Below, piece by piece: positions 1 through 12,720 of a DNA stretch of 64,000 nt. Position 1 is the stretch's first letter. Each line of letters starts with the position of its first letter. Source of the DNA: Lucinisca nassula (Eukaryota > Mollusca > Bivalvia > Lucinida > Lucinidae). The notes below the pieces were generated by a model that was not told the DNA's origin, searched no databases, and was given only the letters and a program-made list of their open reading frames with translations. The translations under genes and the position numbers were made by a program. Where the stretch lies: positions 112,997,245 through 113,061,244 of the forward strand of contig OY757017.1 in NCBI GenBank assembly GCA_963580285.1, given 5' to 3'.

Positions 1-605
1 TATAGGGAAAATCTTTAAAAATCTTCTTCTCTGAAACCACAAGGCCCAGGACTTTGATATTTGGTATGAAGCTTCGTCTAGTGGACCCCTACCAAGATTG
101 TTCAAATTATAGTGCTGGGACAAAAAATCCCCCCCTGCCACGGGGCCCTTTGGTTTTACATAGGCTTATATAGGGAAAATCTTTAAAAATCTTCTTCTCT
201 GAAACCACAAGGCCCAGAACTTTGATATTTGGTATGAAGCTTCATCTAGTGGACCCCTACCAAGATTGTTCAAACTATAGTGCTGGGGCAAAAAATGCCC
301 CTGTCCCGGGGCCCTTTGATTTTACATAGGCTTATATAGGCAAAATCTTTAAAAATCTTCTTCTCTGAAACCGCTAGGCCCAGGTCTTTGATATTTGATG
401 TGTAGCTTCATCTAGTGGACCTTTGACAAGATTGTTCAAATTTTAGCCTTTGTTGATGTTTGGTATGAAGCTTCACCTTTAAGACCTCCCTCAACATTAT
501 GTACATTAAAGCCCTGGGGCCAATAATGGCCCTCTCTGGGGCCCACTTGTTACACTATGGATCAGGTGAGCGATCCAGGGCCATCATGGCCCTCTTGTTT
601 CAAAA
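1..605. repeat. Tandem-unit dispersed repeat, 3' part
   Basis: Three diverged units of about 167 bp, each opening with TATAGGGAAAATC or a close variant (positions 1, 169, 334) and carrying 'ctgaaaccacaaggccca'. The block closes near 600 with 'ggccctcttgtttc', the same ending as the element at 4955-6690. It is therefore the end of an element that begins left of the window. No coding frame is credible. Confidence 0.7.
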
Positions 606-718
606 ACTGCTATTGCCTGTGAACTTAATTGGTATATACAATCAGCTAAAGAATTAATGAAGCTGCGTGAGGTAAAGTTCACTCACTGACCTTGGACCCA
701 GGTCACTCAGATACCAAA

Positions 719-928
719 TACAGTAAAATTCCGCTATTAAGACCACTTAAAATTAGGACAAATTCTGCTTTTAAAAGCTTATAGAGAAGGTTTCAACTAT
801 TCATTCTTCATGTTTTCTACACCCTGTGTCTCGAATTAAGAGACCACCTTTGGGACTGTTCAAAAGTGGTCTTAAAGACCACTTTTGAACAGTCCCAAAG
901 GTGGTCTTATTATAGGAATTTTACTGTA
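719..928. mobile_element. Palindromic TA-flanked MITE (CAGTAAAATTCC family)
   Basis: Terminal inverted repeats CAGTAAAATTCC are flanked by TA on both sides, and a long central palindrome of AAGTGGTCTT/AAGACCACTT type lies around 865-885. TA duplication is the hallmark of Tc1/mariner-type elements. Related copies are at 12514-12720 and 28923-29196. No coding capacity. Confidence 0.8.
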
Positions 929-1360
929 TTTTATTTTTGAAAAACAGCTGGGCAAATTCAACTTCAACAGGCTACGAAATCTTACTCTCTATGTATGTGT
1001 GAACTATACTTTTTGAGTATAAGTAAAAGTATTTGGCTTTGTTTATTTGAGATTGTGCCCTAACTAAGACAAGTATGGTATTTCGTATAATCTGTACAAC
1101 TTGTACTGGATTACAGAAACATTTTCGGGGATTCCTGTTACCTGTTATATCTGAAACTATGCAACTGTTTAAAAAGCTTACCATAAGAATTCTAAATAAT
1201 TCGGAAACCTTGAGGACTTGCTGTAAATTCTCCTAAAATTTTATCTTTGTTTCATCGTCCAGCAAGGGGTCCAAAAGGTGCAGAAAGAATGACAGTGTAG
1301 ACCCTGATCAGACTGATCTGGGTCTGCACTGTTTGCTTAGGACGCATCTCTATTTGTTGT
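929..1360. other. No gene recognised
   Basis: AT-rich sequence with no recognisable coding region. A short piece near 1300-1345 resembles the 'gatcagactgatctgggtctgcactgtttgc' core of the TTAA MITEs found elsewhere in the window (described here only by its type). Confidence 0.5.
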
Positions 1361-2289
1361 TTTTTTTTAGCTCCACTGGCCGAAGGCCAGCGGGGCTATT
1401 GTCATGGCCCTGTGTCCGTCGTGCGTTCGTGCGTTAACTTTTTCTTTAAACATCTTCTCCTCCTAAACTACTGGGCCAATTGTAACCAAACTTCACAGGA
1501 ATGTTCCTTACATAGTCCTCTTCTAAATTCCTTCAAAGAATTTTGTTACACCCAGAACTCTGGTTGCCATGGCAACAAAATCACAAAAAATTAAAAATCT
1601 TTAAAAATCTTCTCCTCCAAAACCACCTGTTGGATTTCATTTTTATTTTGCATGACTGTTCCTTGGGTTGACCTCTTTTTGATTCCTTGAAGAAATTATG
1701 ATCCGACAAAAAACATGGCCGCCATGGGCGGGGCTTATTTTCCCTATTTAACATATAGTGTAATGCTAAAACATCTTCTCCTCCTAAACTATTGGGCCCA
1801 TTGTAACCAAACTTCACAGGAATGTTCCTTACTTAGTCCTCTTCTAAATTCCTTCAAAGAATTTTGTTACCCCCAGAACTCTGGTTGCCATGGCAACAAA
1901 ACAACACAAAAAATTAAAAATCTTTAAAAATCTTCTCCTCCAAAACCATCTGTTGGATTTCATTTTTATTTTGTATGAATGTTCCTTGGGTGGACCTCTT
2001 TCAGATTCCTTGAAGAAATTTTGATCCGACAAAAAACATGGCCGCCATGGGTGGGGCTTATTTTCCCTATTTAACATATAGTGTAATACTAAAACATCTT
2101 CTCCTCCTAAACTACTGGGCCAATTGTAACCAAACTTCACAGGAATGTTCCTTACTTAGTCCTCTTCTAAATTCCTTCGAAGAATTTTGTTACACCCAGA
2201 ACTCTGGTTGCCATGGCAACAAAACCACACAAAAAAATAAAAATCTTTAAAAATCTTCTCCTCCAAACCCACCTGTTGGATTTCATTAT
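1360..2289. repeat. Dispersed repeat with ~322-bp tandem units
   Basis: The block opens with 'tttagctccactggccgaa' and contains three units starting with 'aacatcttctcctcctaaac' near 1450, 1771 and 2093, a period of about 322 bp. Each unit carries 'acatggccgccatgggcgg'. Short open frames here repeat once per unit and are not genes. The block is interrupted at 2290 by another element and resumes at 4062. Confidence 0.75.
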
Positions 2290-4061
2290 CCCCTCGCACA
2301 ACATAGTTGTGAGGGGGGATATAGCATTTGTCCCGTACGTACGTACGTACTTTTGTCATCGCTCTAGCGCCACATACATACGTACTTTTGTCACCGCTCT
2401 AGCGCCACGTACTTACGTACTTTTGTCATCGATCTAGCGCCTACATTTCTTGACCGATTTTAATATAACTTCACACGAATGTTCCTTACGACAATATCTG
2501 GAGCAAGATCGACTTTCAAGGTCATGACCTCAAGGTCAAGGTCACTCTGGCTATTTTTTGAAAAACTTTGTCATGGCTCTAGCACCTACATTTCTCCCCC
2601 AATTTCAATATAACTTCAAACAAATGATCCTTATAAAAATATCTGTAGCGAGTTGGACTTTCAAGGTCATGACCTCAAGGTCAAGTTCACTGTGGCTATT
2701 TTTAGAAAAACTTTTTCATCGCTCTAGCGCCTACATTTCTTCACCAATTTCAATATAACTTCACACAAATGTTCCTTATAAAAATATCTCCAGCCTCAAG
2801 GTCAAGGTCACTGAGGCTATTTTTAGAAAAAACTTTGTCATCGCTCTATCGCCTATATTTCTCCACTGATTTCAATATAACTTCACACAAATGTTCCTTA
2901 TGACAATATCTCAAGTGGGTTCGACTATCAAGGTCAAGGCCTCAAGGTCACTGTGGCTTTTTTTTTAGAAAAACTTTGTCATCGCTCTAGCGCTTACATT
3001 TCTTCACCAATTTCAATATAACTTCATACAAATGTTCCTTATGACAATATCTCTAGCGAGTTCCACTTTCAAGGTCAAGGTCACGTGTCTATTTTTAGAA
3101 AAACTTCGTCATCCCTCTAGCGCTTACATTTCTTCATCGATTTCAATATAACTTCACACAAATGTTCCTTATGACAATATCTCGCCATTTCGACTTTCAA
3201 GGTCAAGATCACTATGGCTATTTTTAGAAAACTTTGTCATCGCTCTAGCGCCTACATTTCTTCACTGATTTCAATATAACTTCACACAAATGTTGCTTAT
3301 GACAATACCTCGAACGAGTTCGACTTTCAAGGTCAAGGTCACTGTGGCTATTTTTAGAAAAACTTTGTCATTGCTCTAGCGCTTGCATTTTTTTCACCAA
3401 TTTCAATATTACTTCACACAAATGTTCCTTATAACAATATCTCTAGTGAGTTCCACTTTCAAGGTCAAGGTCACTGTGGCTATTTTTAGAAAAACTTTGT
3501 CATTGCTCTAGTGCTTACATTTTTTTCACCAATTTCAATATACATGTAACTTCACACAAATGTTCCTTATGACAATATCTCGAGCTATTTAGAATTTCAA
3601 GGTCAAGGTCACTGTGGCTATTTTTAGAAAAACTTTGTCATCGCTCTAGCGCCTACATTTAATGATGGATTGTAATAGAACTTCACACAAATGTTTCTTA
3701 TGATAATATCTCGACTTACTTCGACTTTCAAGGTCAAGACCTCAAAGTCAAGGTCACTGTGGCTATCTTTAGAAAAACTTTGTCATCGCTCTACCGCCTA
3801 CATTTATTAACAGATTTTAATATAACTTCACACAAAAGATGCTTATGATAATATCTTGAGCAAGATCTACTTTCGTGGTCATGGCCTCAAGTCAAGGTCA
3901 CTATGGCTATTTTTAGAGAAACGTCATCACTCTAGAATGTACATTTATTGGAGGATTTTTAAACAAACTTTACACAAATGTTGCATATGATAATATCTCA
4001 AGCAAGTTGGACTTTTGCCATTTCAGTGTTTTCCACACACGAAGTTGTCTAGTGCGAGGGG
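2290..4061. mobile_element. Nested pearl-like element with ~170-bp tandem units
   Basis: Ends are an inverted CCCCTCGCAC / GTGCGAGGGG pair. A (TACG)n microsatellite at about 2336-2350 is followed by about nine units built on 'gtcatcgctctagcgcc' and 'caaggtcaaggtcactgtgg'. A microsatellite next to ~160-200-bp core units inside a short inverted end is the plan of bivalve pearl/Helitron-like elements (established for the class; assignment here is inference). It splits the repeat at 1360-2289 / 4062-4560. Confidence 0.65.
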
Positions 4062-4560
4062 ATTTGTATTGCATGCGATGCCTTGTTTTTATTTTGCATG
4101 AATGTTCCTTGGGTGGACCTCTTTTAGATTCCTTGAAGAAATTTTGATCCGACAAAAAACGTGGCCGCCATGGGCGGGGCTTATTTTCACTATTTAACAT
4201 ATAATGTAATGCTAAAAAATCTTCTGCAAAAGTACTTGTGGGATTTCATTGTAATTTGCATGAATTGTCCTTGGGTGGACTGTTGTCAGATTCCTTGAAA
4301 AAAATTTGATCTGACAAAAAAACATGGCCGCCATGGGCGAGGCTTATTTTCACTATATAACATATAGTATAATGCTGAAAATATTTTCTGCAAAAGTTCT
4401 TGTTTTATTTCATAGTTATTTGGCATGCATGTTCCTTGGGTGGACCTCTGTCAGATTCCTTGAAGAAATTTTGATCCGACAAAAAACATGGCTGCAGTGG
4501 GCGGGGTTTATTTTCACTATAAACCATGTATTTTAATGTTAAAAAAGTCTTCTCTTCTTC
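4062..4560. repeat. Continuation of the ~322-bp unit repeat
   Basis: Resumes the units interrupted at 2290, with shorter units repeating 'gattccttgaagaaatttt' and 'acatggccgccatgggcg' at roughly 170-180 bp spacing (near 4130, 4300, 4465). Confidence 0.7.
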
Positions 4561-4954
4561 AAAAGTTCTTGTTTATTTATTTATTTATTTAAAAGTACCT
4601 TCCTGTATCTGAATTAATTTCCTCCAATTTTGCTGACTATCACATATCTATAGAGGTCCACCTACAAATTGTCATTCTAAAATTCAAAACATCAGAAATT
4701 TCACTTGCCCATCACACTGGTGATAGAACTGATGTTTTCAACACAAACTCTATTTATACGACTTGATGTTTCAAAATAAATTCAAAATACTGAGGGAGAT
4801 TGATTTATTAGACCTAATTATACTACAGTGTCAACAGTTCTCCAGATCCCTGAGGGTTAAAAAGGCTTAGTTGAAAAGGGAGGCATATCGAATCTGACGG
4901 AGGAAAGGAAAAAATAAATAAAGAAAGAAATAAAAACATAAATCTGTTCATTTT
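4561..4954. other. No gene recognised
   Basis: Contains a short (ATTT)n run at about 4572-4592 and otherwise unremarkable AT-rich sequence. Confidence 0.5.
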
Positions 4955-6690
4955 TTAGCTCCACTGGCCAAAGACCGGCGGGTCTTACGTTATATGTTAT
5001 GGCCCTGTGTCTGTTGTGCGTCTGTGCGGTTGTGCATCCTTGGGTTAACTTCTTTCTTTAAACATTTCCTCCTTAACTACTTGGTCGATTGTAACCAAAC
5101 TTCACAGGAATGTTTCTCACATAGTCCTCTTCTGAATTCCTTCAAAGAATTTTGTTACATGCAGAACAAAATGGCATCGAAACCAAAAAAAAAAATTTAA
5201 AAATCTTCTCCTCCAAAACCGCTCAATGGATTTTATTCTTATTTTGCATGAATGTTCCTTGGGTGGACCTCTGTCAGATTCCTTGAAGAAATTCGGATCA
5301 GACAAAAAACATGGCCACCATGGCCATGCCCCACATGACTGCCATGGCCATGCCCCTTGGCTCATTAGCTTTCAAAGACTTATATGGGGAAAAGTTTTAA
5401 AAACCTTCTCCTCCAAAACTGCAACTTAATGGATTTCATTCTTACTTTGCATGAATGTTCCTTTGGTGGACCTCTGTCAGATTCCTTGAAGCAATTTTGA
5501 TAGACAAAAAACATGGCCACCATGGACACGCCCATTGGCTAATTAGCTTCCATAGACTCATAAAGGGATCTTTTTTTTTTTTTAATCTTCTCCTCCAAAA
5601 CCGCTAAATGGATTTCGTTCTTAATTTTCATGAATGTTCCTTGTGTCTACCATTGTCAGATTCATTGAAGAAATTTTGATCAGACAAAAAACATGGCCGC
5701 CATGGCCACCACCTTTGGCTCATTAGCTTCCATAGACCAGTAAACGGAAAAACTTCTTCTCTGAAACCATAAAGCCTAAAGCTAAGACATTTACATGTAG
5801 TATGTAGCAAAGTTATGTGGTCACCTACTAAGTCCTGCGAACTATGACTCTTTGAGTCCAAATTGGCAACGCCCCGGTGCTTAGTAGCTCCCATAGACTA
5901 ATAATGACAAAATCTTGAAACTTTTCTCCTCTGAAACCACAAGGCCAAGAGCTTAGTATATGTAGCAACTTGAAGTATTCAACTGCATAAATCCTGCCAA
6001 CTATGCCCCTGGGGTCCAAATTGGCCACACCCTGAGGCCCATAAGCTCCCATAGACTTATACTGGGAAAAACTGACAAAAATCTTCTCTGAAACCATCAG
6101 TGCCCAGAGCTTAGATAGTAAGTATGCAGCAACGTCAAGTGGTCACTCAAATAAATCCTGCCAACAATGCCCCTGGGGTAAAAAATTGGTCACGCCCAGA
6201 GGCATATTAGTTCCCATAGACTTATAATAGGAAAAACTTAAAAAAAGTCTTCTTCTTTGAAACCATAAGGCCCAGAGCTTTAGATATTTAGAACGGAGCA
6301 ATGCCAAATGGTCACTCACATAAATCCTGCCAACCATGGCTCTGGGGTCCAAAAAATATAGAATGGACATTCCTTGGGTGGATCACTTGTTTCTTTTTTA
6401 CCCATTGCATGTGGGAAAACCCTAAATGGGTACCTTGGCAAACAGTGCTGGCCCAGATCACTCCACAGAACACCATGTTTGATCAGGGCCTGCACTATTT
6501 GCTAACAGAATTTTCCATCAAAAATAGAAAAAAATAGGCCTGACACCCCTTATATGACAAATGGACTGGTCCAACATATAGCAATAGAAGAGTCCACTAG
6601 TATACAATTGGTTAATGTAATAAATATGACAATTGTCTGAAGTTAGCCGGTGGAGCGACAGGCCCTCTTGGGCCTCTTGTTTTCAAGGAG
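4955..6690. repeat. Second full-length tandem-unit dispersed repeat
   Basis: Opens with 'tttagctccactggccaaag' and closes with 'gggcctcttgttttc', the same start as 1360 and the same end as the block at 1-605. Between them are units of about 160-180 bp that drift from the 'gccgccatgg' type to the 'ctgaaaccataaggccc' type seen at the start of the window. This copy shows that both unit types belong to one element. A MITE-like piece is inserted near 6390-6560. Confidence 0.65.
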
Positions 6691-7080
6691 GTTTTGGGAA
6701 CTGTTACTTTTCTACGAACTGAACCACTTTCAAAATGGGGTGTTCTCTTCAAAAATGGCTAAAATTCTTTCTTTACCCCATTGTATGCTGGAAACCCCTA
6801 AAGGTGTACCTTGGCAAACAGTGCAGGCCCAGATCAGACGCCCCAGAATGCAGATCAGACGCCGCAGAATGCGGTGTCTAATCAGGGCCTGCACTATTTG
6901 CTAACTGAATTTTCTGTTAAAAATAGAATAAAAACAATAATATAGGCCTGACACCCGTTATATGACAAATGGACTTGTCCAGCATATAGCATAATATAGG
7001 CCTGACACCCGTAATATGACAAATGGACTTGTCCAGCATATAGCAATGGGAGAGTCCACTAGCATACAATGGGTTAAAGA
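6691..7080. mobile_element. Diverged TTAA MITE pieces
   Basis: Carries the core of the 'MITE A' family: 'ccttggcaaacagtgcagg', a duplicated 'cagatcagacgcc' motif and 'cctgacacccgttatatgac', the last duplicated at about 6950 and 7000. Local duplication has made it irregular. Related intact copies are at 22370 and 48432. Confidence 0.55.
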
Positions 7081-7156
7081 GTAGACCTCTATCGATAAGG
7101 GAGCCAAAAACATTATTTAAAACGAGTGGCCTCTCCTGAAGGTGTATTCATTCCCC

Positions 7157-7372
7157 TTAACCCTTGACCTGCTGAATATTTAAATATGCCACACACACTA
7201 CTGATTATCAACCAATCAGATTACTTGATGCAAATTATTGCATCAAATTTTATTAAAACTGAACGACAAACAATGAAAATCCTGATCAGATGGCTTCTTC
7301 AGAAGCCATCTGATCTGGATCTTCATTGTTTGAAAGGTAAGGCCTATCCGGGCTCAGCAGGACAAGGGTTAA
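7157..7372. mobile_element. TTAA MITE, CCCTT..AAGGG family
   Basis: Bounded by TTAA on both sides with ends CCCTTGACCTGCTG and CAGCAGGACAAGGG, and a central palindrome (agatggcttcttcagaagccatct type). TTAA duplication and 5'-CCCT ends are typical of piggyBac-class non-autonomous elements. Other copies: 24050-24261 and 28941-29130. Confidence 0.8.
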
Positions 7373-7803
7373 AATTCATTCTGTGTTCGAAAAGTTTTTT
7401 TCAATCATTAGGTTTCATTCAACCATTATTGACACAGGAGAAGTAAAGCATGTTTAAATGGTTTGCATCCTGTGGAAAGTGTATCCATTCTCCTGTTCAC
7501 AGGTTGGTTTGTCCATCTGCACAAATATCTGAATCACTAATGTAATACATTGTTCACAGAAATAAAGTTGTTCAAACACTATCAGGTTGTTGTCCTTGAA
7601 GCATAGAACCCGAGTGTCAATGAAGTAAAGTACCAACAAGACAAAACCCTGACAAAATTATGTCTTGAGATTACGAAACTTTTTCATGTTCAACCTAACT
7701 GAGCATGAAATTTGTCCAGCTCATAAATGAGCTGGCACATGACAAAAACCTACAAGAAGACTGTGCAAGCTGCAGAGACTCAAATCATCCTGTGCACCCA
7801 TCC
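7373..7803. other. No gene recognised
   Basis: No coding region, RNA or clear repeat seen on either strand. Confidence 0.5.
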
Positions 7804-10800
7804 CACGCCTACGGAACGATAGAATGCGTAACCATTGGTTAAGAACGTGAAGCAATTAGAGCGACATCCGGTTAGGAATTAGATCGCTAAAAAAGGTAAA
7901 GAAACTGCAGTTTCTGTGTTTCATAAGTTATATAATTTTTACGAGGAAGTTATTTAAAAAACGGGGAATTACATTCAGGAGCCCATTGATATCGGCATCT
8001 TTGGAGTAAATACCAAATCCCGTACTTCACACATATTGGCTAAATTTAGTTTCTCCTGCTGAAGGTGAACTCAAGCCTTAGAAAACGAGTGGTTTTTCGA
8101 GGTGTTTGTTGCCTTTTATTTATTACTGCGCTTTGCTACAAGTTCAGCGTATTAACATGCACACACAATAAACATATATGGTTATATGTGTTGTGGATAT
8201 TTTGCTTGTCAATGCAGCACTAGCGAGAAATCACCACGGAAAAGGTCGAAAATGGTTGGTTACGCATTAGATCTATAGAAATGATAACAAAACTTGCAAC
8301 TATAAAGCGGATCTGTTTTCATCTCCACGGCCCCAGAATCACCCGCACATTGTTCTACGGAACCATTTTTAGCCAACCTGATAAGCAGTGCGCTATTGAT
8401 TCGATAAGGACATAGGAAACATTTTCAGTCTCCAGAATCATAGTACCGAATGATTTTCACGGACTTTTACGCTGTGTTTGTTTTATCAATGGTCCTGTAA
8501 TTGACTGAAATGAAATAAAACAGGTTTTGGAGTTTTAATTTCTGCGAAGAACTCCTCATCTGCCAAAATTTGCTGGTTAAGCATTAGATCGTCTGGTTGA
8601 GCATTCGATAACCAGAGGAGAAAATCAAACCAGTTGCTGCCTAAGTAAATGCCAGCAGCTTACTACAATAAAAGGTGGTCTACATATGATTTCTAAATTG
8701 TGTTAAAATCACCAGAGAAAGAAAGCTGTGATGAAAAATACTTTTCTGGACAAGAACATTAAATGTCTGGGTATCATGCTTATCTGACCGAATGACGCGC
8801 CTATTCATAAATAAGAGGTCATTACTTGCTTTTGTAGAAAACAAAATGGCCAGCTTACGCTTTGTAATGGCGATTAAATCTATATCCGGATGGGACGGCC
8901 ATTAATGAACCGTCTCATCCGAGAATGAAAGCTGTTCGCCATCCTGTAAATGAATTTGACTAAATTCCCTATTAACAAGAATTGCCCAAAATAAAAAAAT
9001 GGAGAGAACCCGTTTAAGAAACTCAGGCGTGAAAGGCTAAGGGTAAGATCGTTAACACTGCAGATACAAAAGCCTATTTGGCTTATGTAGGAGAAAATAA
9101 AATACCGTAAAGGCGTAGTAACGCGACACAAAAGATGTTATAACGCAAAAAAGGGTAGAAACGCAAAACAAAAGACGCAGTAACGCCAATCAGAAGGCGA
9201 AGCTACGCAAAAAGGCGAAGTAACGCAAAAACAAGGCGTAGTAACGCGAAAAAGTGCATACTCATGCAAAAGAAAGACGTAGTAACGCAAAAGAAAGGCG
9301 CAGTGATGCGAATCAAAGGCGTTTTTACGCGAATCAAAAGGCATAGTAATGGGAAAAAGGCAAAGTAACGCAAAAGAAAGGCGTATTTTTTTTAGCTCGC
9401 CTCTGCAAAGCAAATAGGTAGCCGGAATATCCTACTCCTGGGACTGCGCATGCCCCAAAATATATGTCTGTATCATGATCTATAACCCAGATCCCGTGAG
9501 TTCTATGCTAACTGTCAAAACGATAAGATAAAGATATTGTCTAAAACCAACTTCTTATTAATACAAACAGCGCAAGAATGACACACCATGTATTCTTAAT
9601 CATGTTAATCAAGACGAACTAGAATCCATTTGTAAAATTTATAAATTTTAAGTAAACAGGAGGACAGGTGCGTTCATTAAATAAATTGAGAGAAGTAAGT
9701 AAGTAAGTCAGTCAGTCAGTCAGTAAGTAAGTAAGGACTTTATTTAGTGAGGGTAGCAACATTTAGCACATACAAAAATACATGTAATAGCTAATCTTCC
9801 ACGAGGCCCTCAGCTAATCTTCCATGATCTAATCTTCCTTCTTAATAAAACATACACGCTATAATATTTTGTTTCATCGGCAGTGTCATTTTTAGATATG
9901 AGGAAAACATATAGATATAATAAATTGATAGAACATACAAGTTATAATATTTTCTTCCATCTGCAGTATCATGTTTAGATATGAGGAGATTTTGAAACCG
10001 TTTTGAATATGGAGCAATATTTTCTCACGGATGTATCTAGACAGTGATTAGGCAGTTTACATTAAGCCAAAAGTCCAGTTTTTTGTTCACTATCGACCGA
10101 CTGTTGATAATATTGTATTTAGTACTAAAAAGGTTGTAGACATTTGTTTTCTCCACATCATTTTGTTTCTTTGAATAATCATTACGAAAAAACGCCTATA
10201 CAAATACAATGTAACCTTTATCGCCAAAAAAAAAAAAAAAAAAAAACGAAAATTTTAAGATGAAAAATTGTGATATTTTTCTCATTTCTGCACAAAATAT
10301 AATGTGATTAAAAAAACAACAACAAAGGACTGGTGGGTCTATTGCCTCCGAGTGTAGGTAGGAGAAATAGTCTTAAACTGTTTCATTAATCTCTTAAATT
10401 CCAGTGTCCAATCAAATAGTATAGACCTTCACCAGACGCCGGATTCTGCAGCGTCTGATCAGGGTCTACACTCTTTGCCAAGCCCATCCTATGTTTCCAA
10501 GATAACCCTCTTTAGTTTTTCACAACACTCTGACCTCACTGCGACTATTTTCATTCTAATAGTTTTCCCGACAAGTCAGTGATATTCACGTGCACTTAAG
10601 CATAGAACAGCTTTTCTTCTGAGCACCTTTGGGTCGACTGACAAACAATTCCCAGTGGAATACTTTTCACTGACTGTTACAATGCGGTTCTTCTTTGGCG
10701 GTTTATTTATGTTATTGTTTGTCACTGATTGTATGTATCGCATTTTGAATAGCCAGCTGGTATTGATTCCTGATCATTGCTTTACTTCTACTTTTTATAA

Positions 10801-11964
10801 GCACCAAGTTTATAATCATGAGTGTCTTATGCTCAACCTGGCTCTCTAATGCTTGACCATAGAAACACGATATAGATTTAATCGCCATTAAAAAGCGTAA
10901 GCTGGCCATTTTGTTTTCTACAAAAGCAAGTAATGACCTCTTATTTATGAATCTGTGCGTCATTCGGTCAGATAAGCATGATACCCAGACATTTAATGGT
11001 CTTGTCCAGAAAAGTATTTTTCATCAAGGCTTTCTTTCTCTGGTGATTTTAACATAATTTAGAAATCATATGTAGACCACCTTTTATTGTAGTAAGCTGC
11101 TGGCATTTACTTAGGTAGCAACTGTTGAGATTTTCTCCTCTCTGGCTATCGAATGCTTAACCAGACGATCTAATGCTTAACCAGCAAATTTTGGCAGGTG
11201 AGGAGTTCTTCGCAGAAATTAAAACTCCAAAACCTGTTTAATTTCATTTCAGGCAATTACCGGACCATTGATAAAACAAACACAGCGTAAAAGTCCGTGA
11301 AAATCATTCGGTACTATGATTCTGGAGACTGAAAATGTTTCCATAAAATACTATGTCATTATCGGATCAATAGCGCACTGCTTATCAGGTTGGCTAAAAA
11401 TGGTTCCGTAGAACAAGGTGCGGGTGATTCTGGGGCCGTGGAGATGAAAACAGATCCGCTTTATAGTTGCAAGTTTTGTTATCATTTCTATAGATCTAAT
11501 GCGTAACCAACCATTTTCGACCTTTTCCGTGGTGATTTCTCGCTAGTGCTGCATTGACGAGCAAAATATCCACAACACATATAACCATATATGTTTATTG
11601 TGTGTGCATGTTAATATGCTGAACTTGTAGCAAAGCGCAGTAATAAATAAAAGGCAACAAACACCTCGAAAAACCACTCGTTTTCTAAGGCTTGAGTTCA
11701 CCTCCAGCAGGAGAAACTAAATTTAGCCAATATGTGTGAAGTACGGGATTTGGTATTTACTCCAAAGATGCCGATATCAATTGGTTCCTGAATGTAATTC
11801 CCCGTTTTTTAAATAACTTCCTCGTAAAAATTATATAACTTATGAAACACAGAAACTGCACAGTTTCTTTACCTATTTTAGCGATCTAATTCCTAACCGG
11901 ATGTCGCTCTAATTGCTTCACGTTCTTAACCAATGGTTACGCATTCTATCGTTCCGTAGGCGTG
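7804..11964. mobile_element. 4.16-kb long-inverted-repeat element with 5-bp target duplication
   Basis: Arms of about 1.08 kb (7804-8886 and 10868-11964) are near-identical inverted copies starting CACGCCTACGGAACG. The 5-bp CATCC lies at 7799-7803 and again at 11965-11969, as expected for a target duplication. The 2-kb middle has no long ORF and no recognisable transposase. It holds a minisatellite, a short (AAGT/CAGT) run at 9694-9735 and part of a MITE near 10183-10320. The arms contain several copies of a motif like AATGCTTAACCA (near 7825, 8265, 8577, 8597, 10846, 11150, 11170), possible transposase-binding sites. Probably a non-autonomous foldback-type DNA transposon; superfamily unknown. 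Confidence 0.8.
9100..9392. repeat. ~20-bp minisatellite of hyphenated palindromes
   Basis: About fourteen irregular units built on GGCGTAGTAACGC followed by AAAA(G)AAA. GCGT and ACGC face each other in each unit, so each unit can form a tiny hairpin. Sits in the middle of the inverted-repeat element. Confidence 0.75.
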
Positions 11965-11969
11965 CATCC

Positions 11970-12513
11970 ACTACGACAAGTCCTTTTGCTTATGTCTCTT
12001 TGCCTAGATATTAGCATATAGTAGGTACATGCGATCAGCAGAGAAGCGGATCAGACTGGGCATATGCGGAGGCTGATTTGAGTCTTCGCTGATCACTCAA
12101 GACTTCTTGCTTGTAGATTTTGTCATGCGCTGGCTCAAATTGTAAAATGCCTACAATCTAGTTGAGGACATTTAATATTTATGAGCAGGATAAATGTTAT
12201 TTTCTGTCTATTTGAGCACCAATAAATGCATCTATAATTGATACTTTGAAATTTATGAACAATTCGAATTTCATGCTCAACTCATTAAACTGTGTATGAA
12301 AATAAGTTTTGTAATGATTGGCGGGTCTACAAGTCTTTGCTAAGTCATTAGATTGCAGATAAGCCATTTTTGGCCCAAAATCGTGTGTTCTGGAGCCTGT
12401 GACCTAAGGTCAAGCCCATTAACCCCATCCTGTACCCATGCACGTTTGGTAGGAATTTATCCTGTGGTTGGAGGAGATTTAGTGCTTCAAACGCCAACAG
12501 GATCCACACATAA
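11970..12513. other. No gene recognised
   Basis: No convincing coding frame, RNA or repeat structure seen; short palindromic traces near 12040-12100 only. Confidence 0.5.
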
Positions 12514-12720
12514 TACAGTAAAATTTCTATATTAAGACCACCTTTGGGGCTGTTCAAAAGTGGTCTTAAAGACCACTTTTGAACAGTCCCAAAGGTGGTC
12601 TCATCCTAGAAGACACTGAATGCAGAAAACACACAGAAAGAAAAATTGAAACTTTAAAATATTTTTAAAGCAAGAATTAGTCTTAATTTTAGCTGGTCTT
12701 AATAGCGGAATTTTTCTGTA
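12514..12720. mobile_element. TA-flanked palindromic MITE (CAGTAAAATT family)
   Basis: Starts TACAGTAAAATT and ends with the inverted form ...TTTTTCTGTA, with the same AAGTGGTCTT central palindrome as the copy at 719-928. Confidence 0.8.

Noticed and set aside
1581..2140. Series of similar minus-strand frames with KPRPWRPCFLSD-like residues
   Set aside because: One per 322-bp repeat unit; open only because the units lack stops in that frame.
9138..9413. 91-codon Cys/Phe-rich minus-strand frame
   Set aside because: Translation of the ~20-bp minisatellite.
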